Assembly (NCBI GenBank): GCA_002338565.1
Contig: DDIN01000008.1
Span: forward strand, 1,798,403 to 1,862,402
Direction of reading: 5' to 3'
DNA length: 64,000 nucleotides
Origin: Hyphomonadaceae bacterium UBA1849
GTDB taxonomy: Bacteria; Pseudomonadota; Alphaproteobacteria; Caulobacterales; Hyphomonadaceae
The notes below the pieces were generated by a model. It had not been told where the DNA came from, did no database searches, and saw only the letters and a program-made list of their open reading frames with translations. Shown in pieces: positions 8,864-17,071 of this stretch. Within the stretch, counting starts at the first letter, position 1, and each line of letters begins with the position of its first letter. The position numbers and the translations under genes were made by a program.

Positions 8864-8940
8864 GGTTCGGTAGCTCAGCTGGTTAGAGCGCGCGACTCAT
8901 AATCGCGAGGTCGGGAGTTCAAGTCTCCCCCGAACCACCA
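8864..8940 (+). tRNA. tRNA with CAU anticodon, probably elongator tRNA-Met (tRNA-Ile2 possible)
   Basis: A 77-nt cloverleaf is complete. The acceptor stem GGTTCGG/CCGAACC pairs fully, the D arm is GCTC...GAGC, the anticodon stem is CGCGA/TCGCG with anticodon CAT at 8898-8900, the variable loop is AGGTC, the T arm is GGGAG-TTCAAGT-CTCCC, and CCA is encoded at 8938-8940. The mismatch-free first acceptor pair (G1-C72) argues against an initiator tRNA. CAU is used by both elongator tRNA-Met and the lysidine-modified tRNA-Ile2, and sequence alone does not separate them surely. Confidence 0.95.
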
Positions 8941-8992
8941 TCTCCTCCGAGAATTGGATTTCCAGAAATGAGGCGCAGTCTGATCTGCCGTC

Positions 8993-9571
8993 CTACGTTA
9001 TGCCTTCAAGGCTCTGGTTGATTCTATCAGAGATTTCAGCGTTCGCGCTCTCGGCGAAAGTGCCGAGCCAACGATGTTCCCTCCGCGAGGAGGCGGCGAG
9101 CGCGGTGATCTGATCCAGACTTTGTGTCTGCAGGTCATCTGGCAGTTGAGACCAATACGCATTGGTGAACTGCAAGCGCCATTGCATATCCTCAACCTCT
9201 CCGTACGGGGAAAGATAGAAACTTTGCCGCAAGGCGTTCAGCCCGGTGTCAGTAAGTTCGCCGTGCCTCGCGACATCGATATAGGCAAGACGGTTCCAGT
9301 TGGATGTACGTCGTGGCTCTTTCTCGATAGAGAGCAGAGTGGCGCGCTCTGACAGGTCTAAAAGATTGTCTGGTGACTCCAGCGCACGCGTGGCCAGCGC
9401 ATCCAAAAAATCAGCAGACGCGTGCTCGGGAAGCATTTCAGAGAATTCGATGTCGGCGATGTCGGCGCGGCGCATATGCTGCGTGTTTACCTCATCGGTC
9501 AGTAGCCAGATAGATAACCCGCTCAGGCCGAGTAAAACTGCAGACATGGTGTAAGTGAAGACTTTGCGCAT
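8993..9571 (-). CDS. Hypothetical single-pass membrane protein, exopolysaccharide-locus edge
   Basis: The product is about 192 residues from the ATG at 9571 (alternatives at 9577 or 9610). It has an N-terminal transmembrane or signal-anchor segment (VFTYTMSAVLLGLSGLSIWLL) and a helical periplasmic part containing TPR-like features (LDALATRALESPDNLLDLSERATLL, LNALRQSFYLSPYGEVEDMQWRLQF). It lies 75 bp downstream of the tail of the sugar-transferase gene in the same direction, and similar small proteins accompany priming transferases in other loci as far as I recall. No sure family; the start is uncertain because no clear ribosome-binding site is visible. Confidence 0.6.
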   Translation of the reverse strand: MRKVFTYTMSAVLLGLSGLSIWLLTDEVNTQHMRRADIADIEFSEMLPEHASADFLDALATRALESPDNLLDLSERATLLSIEKEPRRTSNWNRLAYIDVARHGELTDTGLNALRQSFYLSPYGEVEDMQWRLQFTNAYWSQLPDDLQTQSLDQITALAASSRREHRWLGTFAESANAEISDRINQSLEGIT

Positions 9572-9685
9572 GGACATGATTTTGAACCGTTCAGAGCCAG
9601 GAGGCGGCAAATATCAAGCGATGACGCCAAAAAGTAAAACGCCGCGCCTGGGGAATTGGCGCGACGTTACAATTTTCCGTAAGGC

Positions 9686-10375
9686 TTAGTATGCGCCTTT
9701 GGAGAAGAGTACAGCCGGCACGGTCAGAAACATGATTTTCAGATCGAGGCCGAAAGACCAGTCCTGGGCATAAGTCACGTCAAGCTGCACGCGCTCATCA
9801 TAGGTTGTATCGTTGCGGCCGCTGATCTGCCACAGGCCGGTTACGCCAGGCTTGACCGAAGCATAGTGTTGGAAGTCGCTACCGTATTTCGCAACTTCGT
9901 TCGCTACGATTGGGCGTGGTCCGATGATGGACATTTCACCTTTAAGAATGTTCAGCAGCTGAGGCAGTTCATCCAGACTGGTTTTGCGAATGAAGCGTCC
10001 CACATGCGTGATACGCGGGTCATTGCGAAGCTTCTGATCCTTCGCCCATTCTGCCGCAGCGGCTGGGTCCGATTTCAGAAGTTTGTCCAGTTCCTCCGCC
10101 GCATTGGTGACCATTGAGCGAAACTTCAGGCAGGTGAACTCCTCGCCATTCAGGCCAATGCGCGTCTGCTTGAACAGGGCAGGCCCGCCATCTTTGTTTT
10201 TAATCAGAAATGCGATGACGAGCATCATTGGCGCCAGAAAGACGAGCGCGCTGAATGCGACGGCTACGTCAAAGCTGCGCTTCAAAGCACTGCTCGGGTT
10301 TTTGTGCGTTGACCGAATATGGGTGTTGCCCAGATCGGAGAAGCCATTTCTGGCCACTCTGGTATGGCTGTTCAT
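9686..10375 (-). CDS. Priming sugar-phosphate transferase (ExoY/WbaP/HfsE family)
   Basis: The 229-residue inner-membrane protein transfers the first sugar-1-phosphate onto undecaprenyl phosphate to start repeat-unit synthesis. Residues about 30-60 hold the membrane hairpin (VAVAFSALVFLAPMMLVIAFLI). The hallmark catalytic block follows: PALFKQTRIGLNGEEF, KFRSMV, RKTSLDELPQLLNILKGEMS, IGPRPI and the C-terminal VKPGVTGLWQISGRN. It lacks the N-terminal membrane domain of WbaP, so it is the short ExoY-like form. AGGGGG precedes the ATG. It begins the minus-strand flank of the EPS locus. Confidence 0.93.
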   Translation of the reverse strand: MNSHTRVARNGFSDLGNTHIRSTHKNPSSALKRSFDVAVAFSALVFLAPMMLVIAFLIKNKDGGPALFKQTRIGLNGEEFTCLKFRSMVTNAAEELDKLLKSDPAAAAEWAKDQKLRNDPRITHVGRFIRKTSLDELPQLLNILKGEMSIIGPRPIVANEVAKYGSDFQHYASVKPGVTGLWQISGRNDTTYDERVQLDVTYAQDWSFGLDLKIMFLTVPAVLFSKGAY

Positions 10376-10542
10376 CCCTTGCCCCCTAAAGTTTCAAAAC
10401 TCTTCCCACGCAACCTATATACCAACATAATTCCACAACTAAAGGGCGTGAAACAGAAAGTTTCTAAATTCTAAACGATTTTTGGCGATTTTGGAGGTTT
10501 GATGATCAGCAATTGGACAGCAGTGAGAACAAAACCAGCGGT

Positions 10543-11892
10543 TTAGCTATTGCGCCGTTTTTTCGGCGGTTGCGCAGTTAGGCCGATTAAAAGGCATAAA
10601 AACAGGAACATGGCTGGAATTTCCACGGCATAGTCAAAAAATCCATGGGCTATGACGACCGTTACGAACGCCAGACGTAATGCTGAAAGCGATTTCGAGC
10701 GACCGGATGCATAGCCGGAATAAATAACCAATGCGATGAGGCCGATAAGGCCCAAAAGACCGGGCCAGCCTGCCTGCATAAACCATTGTGCGAACAGGTT
10801 GTGTGTCGCATTTTGTGCAACTATGAAACGATTGTCGCTTGCCGTGCTCGTAAATGCTGTTGCGTAATCGAGCGCATTCAGGCCGTGTCCCAGAACGGGT
10901 TGCCATTCACCCGCGCGCCATGAGGCCTCGACCATGGCGCGTCTGGCTTCAAAGTCTCCTTCAAGAGTCTCAAGCCTTGTTTCGAGCAAGCTTCCAGAAA
11001 GCGTCCAGATCGATATTCCGGCGAGTATCACGACGGGCAGCATAATTGCGAAACTGTTGGACTTGCTGGCGCTCTCTTTCGAGCTTTTGTCAGAGCTTCC
11101 AAACGCCATCCCGATCAGGAGAATGGCGAGGGCTGTCGCCGTGGCGAAAAAGCCGGCACGAGATCCTGTCAGAAGTAGTGCTGTGAAAACGAGGAGTACG
11201 CCGGAAATCGTGATTGGCTTTGATATGATCCAGCGAAGAGGCAGGGGGAGTGAAGCGTGCCGATTGTCTCCGGCGTCTGACTGCGCGGTCCGCACCATCC
11301 GGTAGACAAGAAAGACCAGAAGCAGTCCCAGAAAAGTAGCCGTTGTGTTCGAAGACAGGAATGGGCCTGTTAACCTGTGCCTCTGATAAGCTTTTTCTAC
11401 GCCAAGAACTAAATCCGGCGCGATCATGTGCTGAAGAAACGCGAAGAGGCTGAATGCGAAGGCGAAAACGGCCAGTACATTAAAAAGCCTTTGGCGACGT
11501 CTACGGGACACAGCTCCATAACGGCCCATCCAGAATGCGCAGCCGCCGGACAACAGTATAAGATATTCATGTTCGCCATCTGCTGCGCGGCCGGTGAAGT
11601 AATGGACTCCGATTAATATCGCCCACAACGCCACAAAAGGAACAACCCAAAGCTCAAGCCGCGCGTCGTTGAACGATATCAGCGATACTGCGGTAACAGC
11701 CAGCATCAAAAATGAGATGGTGAGCGAGGAGGCCGGAGCGTCTGCGCCAAACAAACCCAGCGCGACAACAATAATAAGGAGTGTTCCGAATACCGGTAAA
11801 TCCGATACGTTGAATACCTTTTTCGATTTGCCCACAATACCGCCCACACTCAACCCTAGAACGTATGAACTAGTTGGTGGGAACCATTTCAT
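10543..11892 (-). CDS. O-antigen ligase/polymerase-like membrane protein (Wzy_C family)
   Basis: The protein of about 449 residues has ten or more transmembrane helices and a large periplasmic loop of the O-antigen ligase/polymerase type. The loop includes LGHGLNALDYATAF and QNATHNLFAQWFMQAGWPGLL, where the conserved His region of the Wzy_C domain lies. The start at 11892 (MKWFPPTSS) was chosen because the ORF upstream of it is hydrophilic; 11925 is possible. It probably polymerises or ligates lipid-linked glycan at the periplasmic face. The window has a second such protein at 23074, so the two may act on different glycans or as polymerase and ligase. Confidence 0.85.
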   Translation of the reverse strand: MKWFPPTSSYVLGLSVGGIVGKSKKVFNVSDLPVFGTLLIIVVALGLFGADAPASSLTISFLMLAVTAVSLISFNDARLELWVVPFVALWAILIGVHYFTGRAADGEHEYLILLSGGCAFWMGRYGAVSRRRRQRLFNVLAVFAFAFSLFAFLQHMIAPDLVLGVEKAYQRHRLTGPFLSSNTTATFLGLLLVFLVYRMVRTAQSDAGDNRHASLPLPLRWIISKPITISGVLLVFTALLLTGSRAGFFATATALAILLIGMAFGSSDKSSKESASKSNSFAIMLPVVILAGISIWTLSGSLLETRLETLEGDFEARRAMVEASWRAGEWQPVLGHGLNALDYATAFTSTASDNRFIVAQNATHNLFAQWFMQAGWPGLLGLIGLIALVIYSGYASGRSKSLSALRLAFVTVVIAHGFFDYAVEIPAMFLFLCLLIGLTAQPPKKRRNS

Positions 11893-12008
11893 CAAGCTGA
11901 AGTTTAATAATTGCGCGGTAAACAAGGCGTCTCTTGATTTTAATCTTTCTTCGGGCGCAAGCTAATTCTTAATTTTCGCGTGATAGCTGGAGAACAACGG
12001 AGGAAATT

Positions 12009-12167
12009 ATGTCTTTCACAGCGAATGAAACTTCCAGGTTTTCCGGATTGCCGCGTGAGCACGCGAAGACGGCAGACTGGACCGCGCGCCGAACAGCGCT
12101 GTTCTGTGTTCTCGCATGTGGGACATTCTGGGTGCTGAGTGCATTCGTCCTTTCCAGGGTGGTTTAG
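12009..12167 (+). CDS. Small single-transmembrane protein, 52 residues
   Basis: This short ORF starts at ATG 12009 with a strong ribosome-binding site (GGAGG, 5-6 nt spacing) and ends at TAG 12165-12167. Its N-terminal half is polar (MSFTANETSRFSGLPREHAK). The C-terminal half is one hydrophobic helix (TALFCVLACGTFWVLSAFVL) ending in SRVV. A rho-independent terminator follows 28 bp later. The ribosome-binding site, membrane helix and terminator together make it a likely real gene, though no family is recognised. It sits divergent from the O-antigen polymerase-like gene. Confidence 0.6.
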   Translation: MSFTANETSRFSGLPREHAKTADWTARRTALFCVLACGTFWVLSAFVLSRVV

Positions 12168-12194
12168 CCGCTGCGCTTTCCTCAATCAGATAAT

Positions 12195-12223
12195 AAAAAA
12201 GGCCGCAATCAGCGGCCTTTTTT
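12195..12223. terminator. Bidirectional rho-independent terminator
   Basis: A perfect stem GGCCGC/GCGGCC with a 5-nt loop is flanked by A6 on the left and T6 on the right. It can terminate the small plus-strand gene (ending 12167) and the minus-strand transglutaminase-like gene (ending 12245). Confidence 0.92.
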
Positions 12224-12244
12224 AGTTCCGGGGTGTTGTGTCGC

Positions 12245-13333
12245 TTATGACACGTTAGCCCAGACGAGAGGGTCACCTGCAGACTGACGCGAGATCCATG
12301 TATAGTCGGTTGCAAACCATGGACGGATCTCCGTGGTCATATTGTCCAAAACATAATCGCCCTGGTCGGTTGCGATCACTAGCACTGCATGTCGGCCTGT
12401 AGCCGGAGAGTGACCTACGGCAAAGTAAAGCGCAGTTGCCGGAATGCCTGCGCGGATCAAAGCTTCGCGCTTTTCCAGGGCATAGTCTTCGCAGTCGCCA
12501 GCACGCCCGCGTTGGAAGGTGAGCGGTAGCGTCCAGAGCTCGTTCTGGCCATACGTCTGCTGGTCAGTGCGCGGAATGATCGCCGCATTAATGCGGTGGT
12601 TGATGTGCTCCACGGTCGCGAAAATGTCGCTATCCATCTGAATAATAGAGCGTTCTGCCGGGCTCAGTATGCGCTCTATAGCCGTTGATAAAGCAGCTGC
12701 TGGTTCGGCTTGTTCCGGTGCAGAAGCCATTTCTGACCACTGTTCTGCGGTGAGATTGAGTGTTTCAAGGCTCGCATAGATCGCCGTCGCCATAGCGTTT
12801 GAGCGCAGCGACGGAAGCGGTGCAGGCATGTCTTCAAACTCAAGCGCCACGGAAAAACCTGATGCCGCAGAAGCGCTCAGATTCAGGTCTGTGACCGGGC
12901 TGAAATTCTTGATTTCAATAAGCCCTGGCTCAGGTGAGATTGCTCGTGTTTCGGTCAGCTCCACAGCAGGCTGCGCGTCCGCTGACGCGAGGGATGCGGT
13001 CTGAACTTCAGAGCGTCCTCGCAGCGAAGGTGTGGATTCTTCAGGCGTGACATCTGCTTCTGGAAGCTGAATTGAGCCTGTGGAGGAGGCTTCCGTCTGA
13101 AGGCTCGCAAACAATGTCTCGCGATCCATTTCTTCCGGCTGGCACACCTCTGGTTGAGTGCGGCACAGCGTCACCAATCCGGATGGCGCCTGAGCCGTTC
13201 CTACGGCGGGCATGGGAGAAGATGGAGGCGGCATTGCAGCGCATGCGCCCAGCGGCCCACATGCGAGCGCGAGCAGCAGACGGATGGATAAGAAATCCGA
13301 TTTCTTTCGGTTGGATCTGGTCTTCGGAAGCAT
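12245..13333 (-). CDS. Transglutaminase-like cysteine peptidase (BTLCP family) lipoprotein
   Basis: The 362-residue exported protein has a lipoprotein signal (LLLALACGPLGAC, lipobox LGAC). About 200 low-complexity residues rich in Ser, Glu, Ala and Pro follow, and the C-terminal third is a bacterial transglutaminase-like cysteine protease domain. The catalytic triad is visible as Cys281 (GDCEDYA), His315 (GRHAVLV) and Asp330 (VLDNM). The same fold is found in LapG, which cleaves adhesins at the cell surface. Here the enzyme is membrane-tethered, has a long disordered N-terminal part and is embedded in the EPS locus. Role in processing a surface protein or matrix is inference. Confidence 0.85.
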   Translation of the reverse strand: MLPKTRSNRKKSDFLSIRLLLALACGPLGACAAMPPPSSPMPAVGTAQAPSGLVTLCRTQPEVCQPEEMDRETLFASLQTEASSTGSIQLPEADVTPEESTPSLRGRSEVQTASLASADAQPAVELTETRAISPEPGLIEIKNFSPVTDLNLSASAASGFSVALEFEDMPAPLPSLRSNAMATAIYASLETLNLTAEQWSEMASAPEQAEPAAALSTAIERILSPAERSIIQMDSDIFATVEHINHRINAAIIPRTDQQTYGQNELWTLPLTFQRGRAGDCEDYALEKREALIRAGIPATALYFAVGHSPATGRHAVLVIATDQGDYVLDNMTTEIRPWFATDYTWISRQSAGDPLVWANVS

Positions 13334-13612
13334 TTCACTTCTCCTGTATTCTTATTAGGAGAAGTTATTTCATAAATATATTTAGTATTGACTTTTGAGA
13401 CGGCCAAAAACGATTAATGTAAATTCCATATTTATTAAGCCTAATTTCGAGTATTCATGATCTATTCTATTTTGTTGAAATTTATATTTAATGATTGGCT
13501 GGTTATGAGCTTGTGGTCATTCAAATGAGTGACTTCGGGCTAAGGTTGTGATTGTGTTGAGTTGGATGGGAAGCCCGGCGATGCCGGGCGGTAGTGTAGT
13601 GGTTGAGGGGCA
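13334..13612. other. AT-rich divergent intergenic region
   Basis: About 280 bp separate the transglutaminase-like gene from the metallophosphatase gene. It is clearly AT-richer than its flanks between 13360 and 13500 and must hold both promoters, though I cannot assign boxes securely. A strong hairpin, annotated separately, lies near its right end. Confidence 0.5.
13573..13589. repeat. Perfect GC hairpin upstream of metallophosphatase gene
   Basis: GCCCGGC-GAT-GCCGGGC forms a 7-bp perfect stem with a 3-nt loop. It lies 23 bp before the metallophosphatase ATG and has no T tract, so it is not a classic terminator. In the 5' leader it could affect translation or mRNA stability. Confidence 0.6.
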
Positions 13613-14383
13613 ATGGGCTGGTTAGGTAAGCTGATGGGAGCGTCGCCGGGGCAGGATGCGCGTCGTTCGGGCATGGTGCCGGACGGGGCTGTCGTCTTCG
13701 CGGTCGGCGATATCCATGGCCGGTTTGATTTATTGCAAAAGCTGATGACCAAGCTGAGTGGAGAGGTGCGTCAAAATCAGTATGAAGACGTCCATCTGAT
13801 TTTTCTGGGCGACTATATTGACCGTGGTTTCGATTCAAAATCGGTTCTTGATTACCTTGCCCGAATGGAATGGGGGCGCGTAAAGCCTGTTTTTCTGCTC
13901 GGCAATCATGAGCAAACCATGCTCGATTTTCTTGAACGGCCGGATGTCGGGGCGCGTTGGATTGAATATGGCGGCCGCGAAACGCTCATCTCTTATGGGG
14001 TGCAGGTCCCTGAAAATCGCGCCGATATGGCGGCCTGGGAGGCGGCATCCGCCGCACTTAAAAAGGCCATGCCCAAAAGTCACGTCGACTTTCTTAAAGG
14101 GCTCCAATCCTTTCATGAATTCGGAAACTGCTATTTTGTCCATGCGGGGATCGATCCGGCTCGCTCTCTTTCCGAGCAGACGGATGAAGATCGACTCTGG
14201 ATAAGGGATAAGTTTCTCTCCAGCTCGAAAAAGTTCGAAAAAGTCATTGTTCATGGCCATACACCGGAAGAGCAGCCGACCTGGAATGGTCGCAGGATCG
14301 GTGTCGATACAGGCGCTTACATAACCAACACGCTAACCGCTGTTCGAATATGTGGCAGTGAGGTTGATTTTATTACAACCTGA
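13613..14383 (+). CDS. Metallophosphoesterase (serine/threonine phosphatase / Ap4A hydrolase-like)
   Basis: The 256-residue cytoplasmic protein has all calcineurin-like metal motifs: GDIHG (about 32-36), GDYIDRG (about 66-72), GNHE (about 99-102) and HGHTP (about 216-220), plus the late GVDTGAY. This is the PPP family of bacterial protein phosphatases and diadenosine-tetraphosphatases. Because an adjacent gene encodes a bacterial tyrosine kinase, a regulatory phosphatase role in EPS export is conceivable, but this family acts mainly on Ser/Thr or nucleotides. GAGGGG precedes the ATG at short spacing. Confidence 0.88.
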   Translation: MGWLGKLMGASPGQDARRSGMVPDGAVVFAVGDIHGRFDLLQKLMTKLSGEVRQNQYEDVHLIFLGDYIDRGFDSKSVLDYLARMEWGRVKPVFLLGNHEQTMLDFLERPDVGARWIEYGGRETLISYGVQVPENRADMAAWEAASAALKKAMPKSHVDFLKGLQSFHEFGNCYFVHAGIDPARSLSEQTDEDRLWIRDKFLSSSKKFEKVIVHGHTPEEQPTWNGRRIGVDTGAYITNTLTAVRICGSEVDFITT

Positions 14384-14440
14384 CTTGGCAGTTGTGTTTC
14401 GGTTCAGTAAAGCAGACTGGCAAACAGTGAGGTGGTGGAT

Positions 14441-15022
14441 ATGCGTTGGGTTCAAATGTTTTTGTCTCTGCTAGTCGGGGCGACACTCTTGGCGTCTTGC
14501 GAAACGGGGCAATTAACTCAGCAATCTCAATCTGATTACGATGCGCTCGAAGGTCGCGTCGTTGAAGAGTATCATCTTGGCTCAGGTGATCAGATCAGGA
14601 TTATCGTGTTCGGCGAAGAAGAGCTGTCAGGTGAGTTTGTTGTCGACGGCAGCGGATTCATTTCTCTCCCGCTGATTGGCGAAGTCATGGCACGCGGTAA
14701 GACGATCCGCGAATTCCAGCGCAGCATGGAGGCGGCACTTCGCGAAGGTTACCTGAATGACCCGCGCGTCAGCGCTGAGGTGTTGAATTTCCGCCCGTTC
14801 TATATTCTTGGTGAAGTCGAGGAGTCCGGCGAGTATCCGTACTCGGACGGGCTGACCGTGCTTAATGCCGTCGCGACGGCCGGTGGCTTTACTTATAGAG
14901 CCAATACGCGGTTCGTATTCATCAAGCGCTCCGGGGCAGCGAACGAGGTGCAATATCCTCTCACTGCGACAACGCCCGTACAGCCAGGTGACACAATCCG
15001 GATTGCGGAGCGTTTCTTCTAA
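14441..15022 (+). CDS. Polysaccharide export outer-membrane lipoprotein (Wza-like)
   Basis: The 193-residue lipoprotein (signal LLVGATLLASC) has the Poly_export domain (YHLGSGDQIRIIVFGEEELSG) and one SLBB-type domain (FYILGEVEESGEYPYSDGLT...LNAVATAGGFTYRA). It belongs to the OPX family that carries capsule or EPS across the outer membrane with the tyrosine-kinase copolymerase encoded at 17072. It is short compared with Wza (about 379 residues) and lacks the C-terminal membrane helix that forms the Wza outer-membrane pore. It therefore resembles alphaproteobacterial short OPX proteins that need a separate barrel; one is encoded at 15736. The start at 14441 is set by GAGGTGG 5 nt upstream rather than the GTG at 14432. 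Confidence 0.9.
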   Translation: MRWVQMFLSLLVGATLLASCETGQLTQQSQSDYDALEGRVVEEYHLGSGDQIRIIVFGEEELSGEFVVDGSGFISLPLIGEVMARGKTIREFQRSMEAALREGYLNDPRVSAEVLNFRPFYILGEVEESGEYPYSDGLTVLNAVATAGGFTYRANTRFVFIKRSGAANEVQYPLTATTPVQPGDTIRIAERFF

Positions 15023-15172
15023 ACGCTAATTGCTGAAAATTTGAGCGCAGCCTGCGCAAACTATAACAACGAGTTAAAATCTGCGCGGGCATTTTACGAA
15101 TTATCGCATTGGGCCATTGAGCCTGTTCTATATTTAAGGTAGTAACTTTCCTGAATTCGAGGGGATGTAACG

Positions 15173-15667
15173 ATGACATCATTTGCTAAATTTTCCGCTG
15201 CGGCGCTTCTCCTGGGCGCATCAGCTTTCGCAATGCCAATGGTGGCAGCTGCTCAGGACGCTCCTGGCGCTGCTGCTGAGGTTTCCGAGGCCGACGTGGT
15301 TGCCGCAATCGAAGCGGCTGTCGCTGGATTGGGTGACGACGCAACAGAGGCTGAGGTTGCTGCAGCCATCCAGGCAGCGCTTGCGGATAGTGGTGCGAGT
15401 GCTTCTGTGCAGGAAGCGGCTCTGAGCACTGTCGCTGCAACGTCCACAAACCCTACGGTTGCTGCTGCGGCAGCAGCTGCGGCTCCAGTGTCAAGCACGC
15501 CCGCGGATAACGGATCAGGTGCTGGCGCCGGTGACGGTGGCGATGGCGGCGACGCGGGTGGCGATTCAACAGGCGGCGTCGCTGGCACCGGAAGTACCGG
15601 TGGTGGCGCTCCGCCGGTTGCTCCTCCTCCGAGCGGTGGCGGTGGCGGCGGCGGTTCCGACTACTAA
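15173..15667 (+). CDS. Ala/Gly-rich secreted protein with internal repeats
   Basis: The 164-residue protein has a clear signal peptide (cut near AAAQDAP). Residues about 36-100 hold imperfect 20-22-residue helical repeats (EADVVAAIEAAVAGLGDDAT, then EAEVAAAIQAALADSGASAS), and the tail is a Gly/Ala/Pro/Ser-rich low-complexity segment ending GGGGGGGSDY. It is very poor in bulky residues. No enzyme signature is seen. It lies between the export lipoprotein and the barrel genes and ends at its own terminator, so it is probably a periplasmic, surface or matrix protein of the EPS apparatus. AGGGG precedes the ATG. Confidence 0.7.
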   Translation: MTSFAKFSAAALLLGASAFAMPMVAAAQDAPGAAAEVSEADVVAAIEAAVAGLGDDATEAEVAAAIQAALADSGASASVQEAALSTVAATSTNPTVAAAAAAAAPVSSTPADNGSGAGAGDGGDGGDAGGDSTGGVAGTGSTGGGAPPVAPPPSGGGGGGGSDY

Positions 15668-15687
15668 CTGCTTTCAGGTTGAGCTTT

Positions 15688-15711
15688 GGGCGGCCTTGGG
15701 TCGCCCTTTTT
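15688..15711 (+). terminator. Rho-independent terminator after the Ala/Gly-rich gene
   Basis: Stem GGGCG/CGCCC encloses a 9-nt loop and is followed by five T residues, 20 bp after the stop at 15667. It also argues against any start of the next gene upstream of it. Confidence 0.75.
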
Positions 15712-15735
15712 ATGGCCGCTATCAGGGGGATCGAT

Positions 15736-17001
15736 ATGCGACGGTTGGGACTAATTGCGTTTGGGTGTGCGGTTAGCGCTACGGCTCTCATGGGAGCGTC
15801 AGCGCAAGATACTGGAATGTTTAACCGGGATCAAAATACGAGCGTAGTGGAGCGTCCTCGTCCGGAGTACCAGTCTGGAGGCATTCAGCGGGGAGCTTTC
15901 ATTTTCACGCCGCAAATGACGGCTGATCTTGAGTTCAATGACAATATTTACGCGACGGCGACGAATGAGCAGAGCGATACGATCGCAGTTCTGAATCCGA
16001 CTCTCAACGTTGCGTCGACCTGGTCTCGTCATTCGCTTTCTGCCAATGCATCCGTAACGCGCCGTGAATACTTCGACTTCTCTGACGAGTCCGTCACGGA
16101 CTTCTCGCTCGGAGTAGATGGCGGCATCGATATCGGCATGGGGTGGACTGCGGGTCTCGGTGCTGGTTATGACAGCCTGCATGAGCCTCGCACCTCGGCT
16201 GGCGCTGCTGGTCGGGCTGCTGAGCCGATTTCTTACGATACCTCAAGCGTTTACGCGTCACTCGTTCGGGAGGTCGGGCGCACACGTTTTACAGGGTCTG
16301 CGGCCTACGATACGTATGATTACGATGATGCGCCTCTCATTGGTGGTGGCATTGCTGATCAGGATGGACGTGACCGTGATGAAATCCTTGGCGAGTTTCG
16401 CGGTGATTACGCGATTAGCCCGGATACAGCTGTGTTTGGGCGCATTCGATACATCAATCAGGAATACACATCCACGACCGCTGGCGGCACGACACGAGAC
16501 CAGGACGGGTACACTCTGGATGTCGGTGCAAACTTCGACTTAAGTAATCTGGTCCGCGGAGAGGTTGGTATCGGTTATCTGACCCGGTCGTTCGACGATC
16601 CGGCGTTTGATGATGTGAATGGCCTGAGTGTCGACGGTCAGGTGGAGTGGTTTATCACGCCGCTTACGACAATTACTGCGTTTGCATCCAGAGGATTGCA
16701 GCCGGCTGCAGTTGCGAACTCTCCGGCGTTTATCTCCACAGCTTATGGTGCGCGCGTCGACCATGAATTACGTCGTAACGTTATTCTGTCTGCCGGCTTC
16801 GACCTTGGCGAAGACGACTATGAGGGAATTGATCGAACGGATGACCGTTCGAACATTACGCTTTCCGGCACATATTTGCTAAACCGGTATGTGGGTGTGT
16901 CACTTGATTTCGTGAATACGCAGCAGGACTCCAGCGGTGTTAACGGCCAGCCGGACTTCGAGGTCAATAAAGTCCTCATTGGCGTAATCTTACAGCGATA
17001 G
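15736..17001 (+). CDS. Outer-membrane beta-barrel protein of the EPS locus
   Basis: The 421-residue protein has a signal peptide (MRRLGLIAFGCAVSATALMGASA) and repeated amphipathic beta-strands of a barrel (TPQMTADLEFNDNIYATA, ARRVDHELRRNVILSAGFDLGEDDYEG-type segments), ending VLIGVILQR. It matches the BBP2/DUF-type outer-membrane barrels found beside alphaproteobacterial EPS export genes. The start at 15736 is set by AGGGGG upstream and because the terminator at 15688-15711 would lie inside a longer version starting at 15679. It probably forms the outer-membrane channel for the short OPX lipoprotein, which is an inference. Confidence 0.82.
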   Translation: MRRLGLIAFGCAVSATALMGASAQDTGMFNRDQNTSVVERPRPEYQSGGIQRGAFIFTPQMTADLEFNDNIYATATNEQSDTIAVLNPTLNVASTWSRHSLSANASVTRREYFDFSDESVTDFSLGVDGGIDIGMGWTAGLGAGYDSLHEPRTSAGAAGRAAEPISYDTSSVYASLVREVGRTRFTGSAAYDTYDYDDAPLIGGGIADQDGRDRDEILGEFRGDYAISPDTAVFGRIRYINQEYTSTTAGGTTRDQDGYTLDVGANFDLSNLVRGEVGIGYLTRSFDDPAFDDVNGLSVDGQVEWFITPLTTITAFASRGLQPAAVANSPAFISTAYGARVDHELRRNVILSAGFDLGEDDYEGIDRTDDRSNITLSGTYLLNRYVGVSLDFVNTQQDSSGVNGQPDFEVNKVLIGVILQR

Positions 17002-17071
17002 TTTTTAATACCTTCATAAAGGTATGGTGTTGTTTTTGGAGGGTATTCTCCCTCTGCGTAAATCGGTGTGA

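Noticed and set aside
13521..13838. Minus-strand open frame of 105 codons
   Set aside because: It overlaps the start of the metallophosphatase gene and reads as low-complexity Pro/His-rich antisense.
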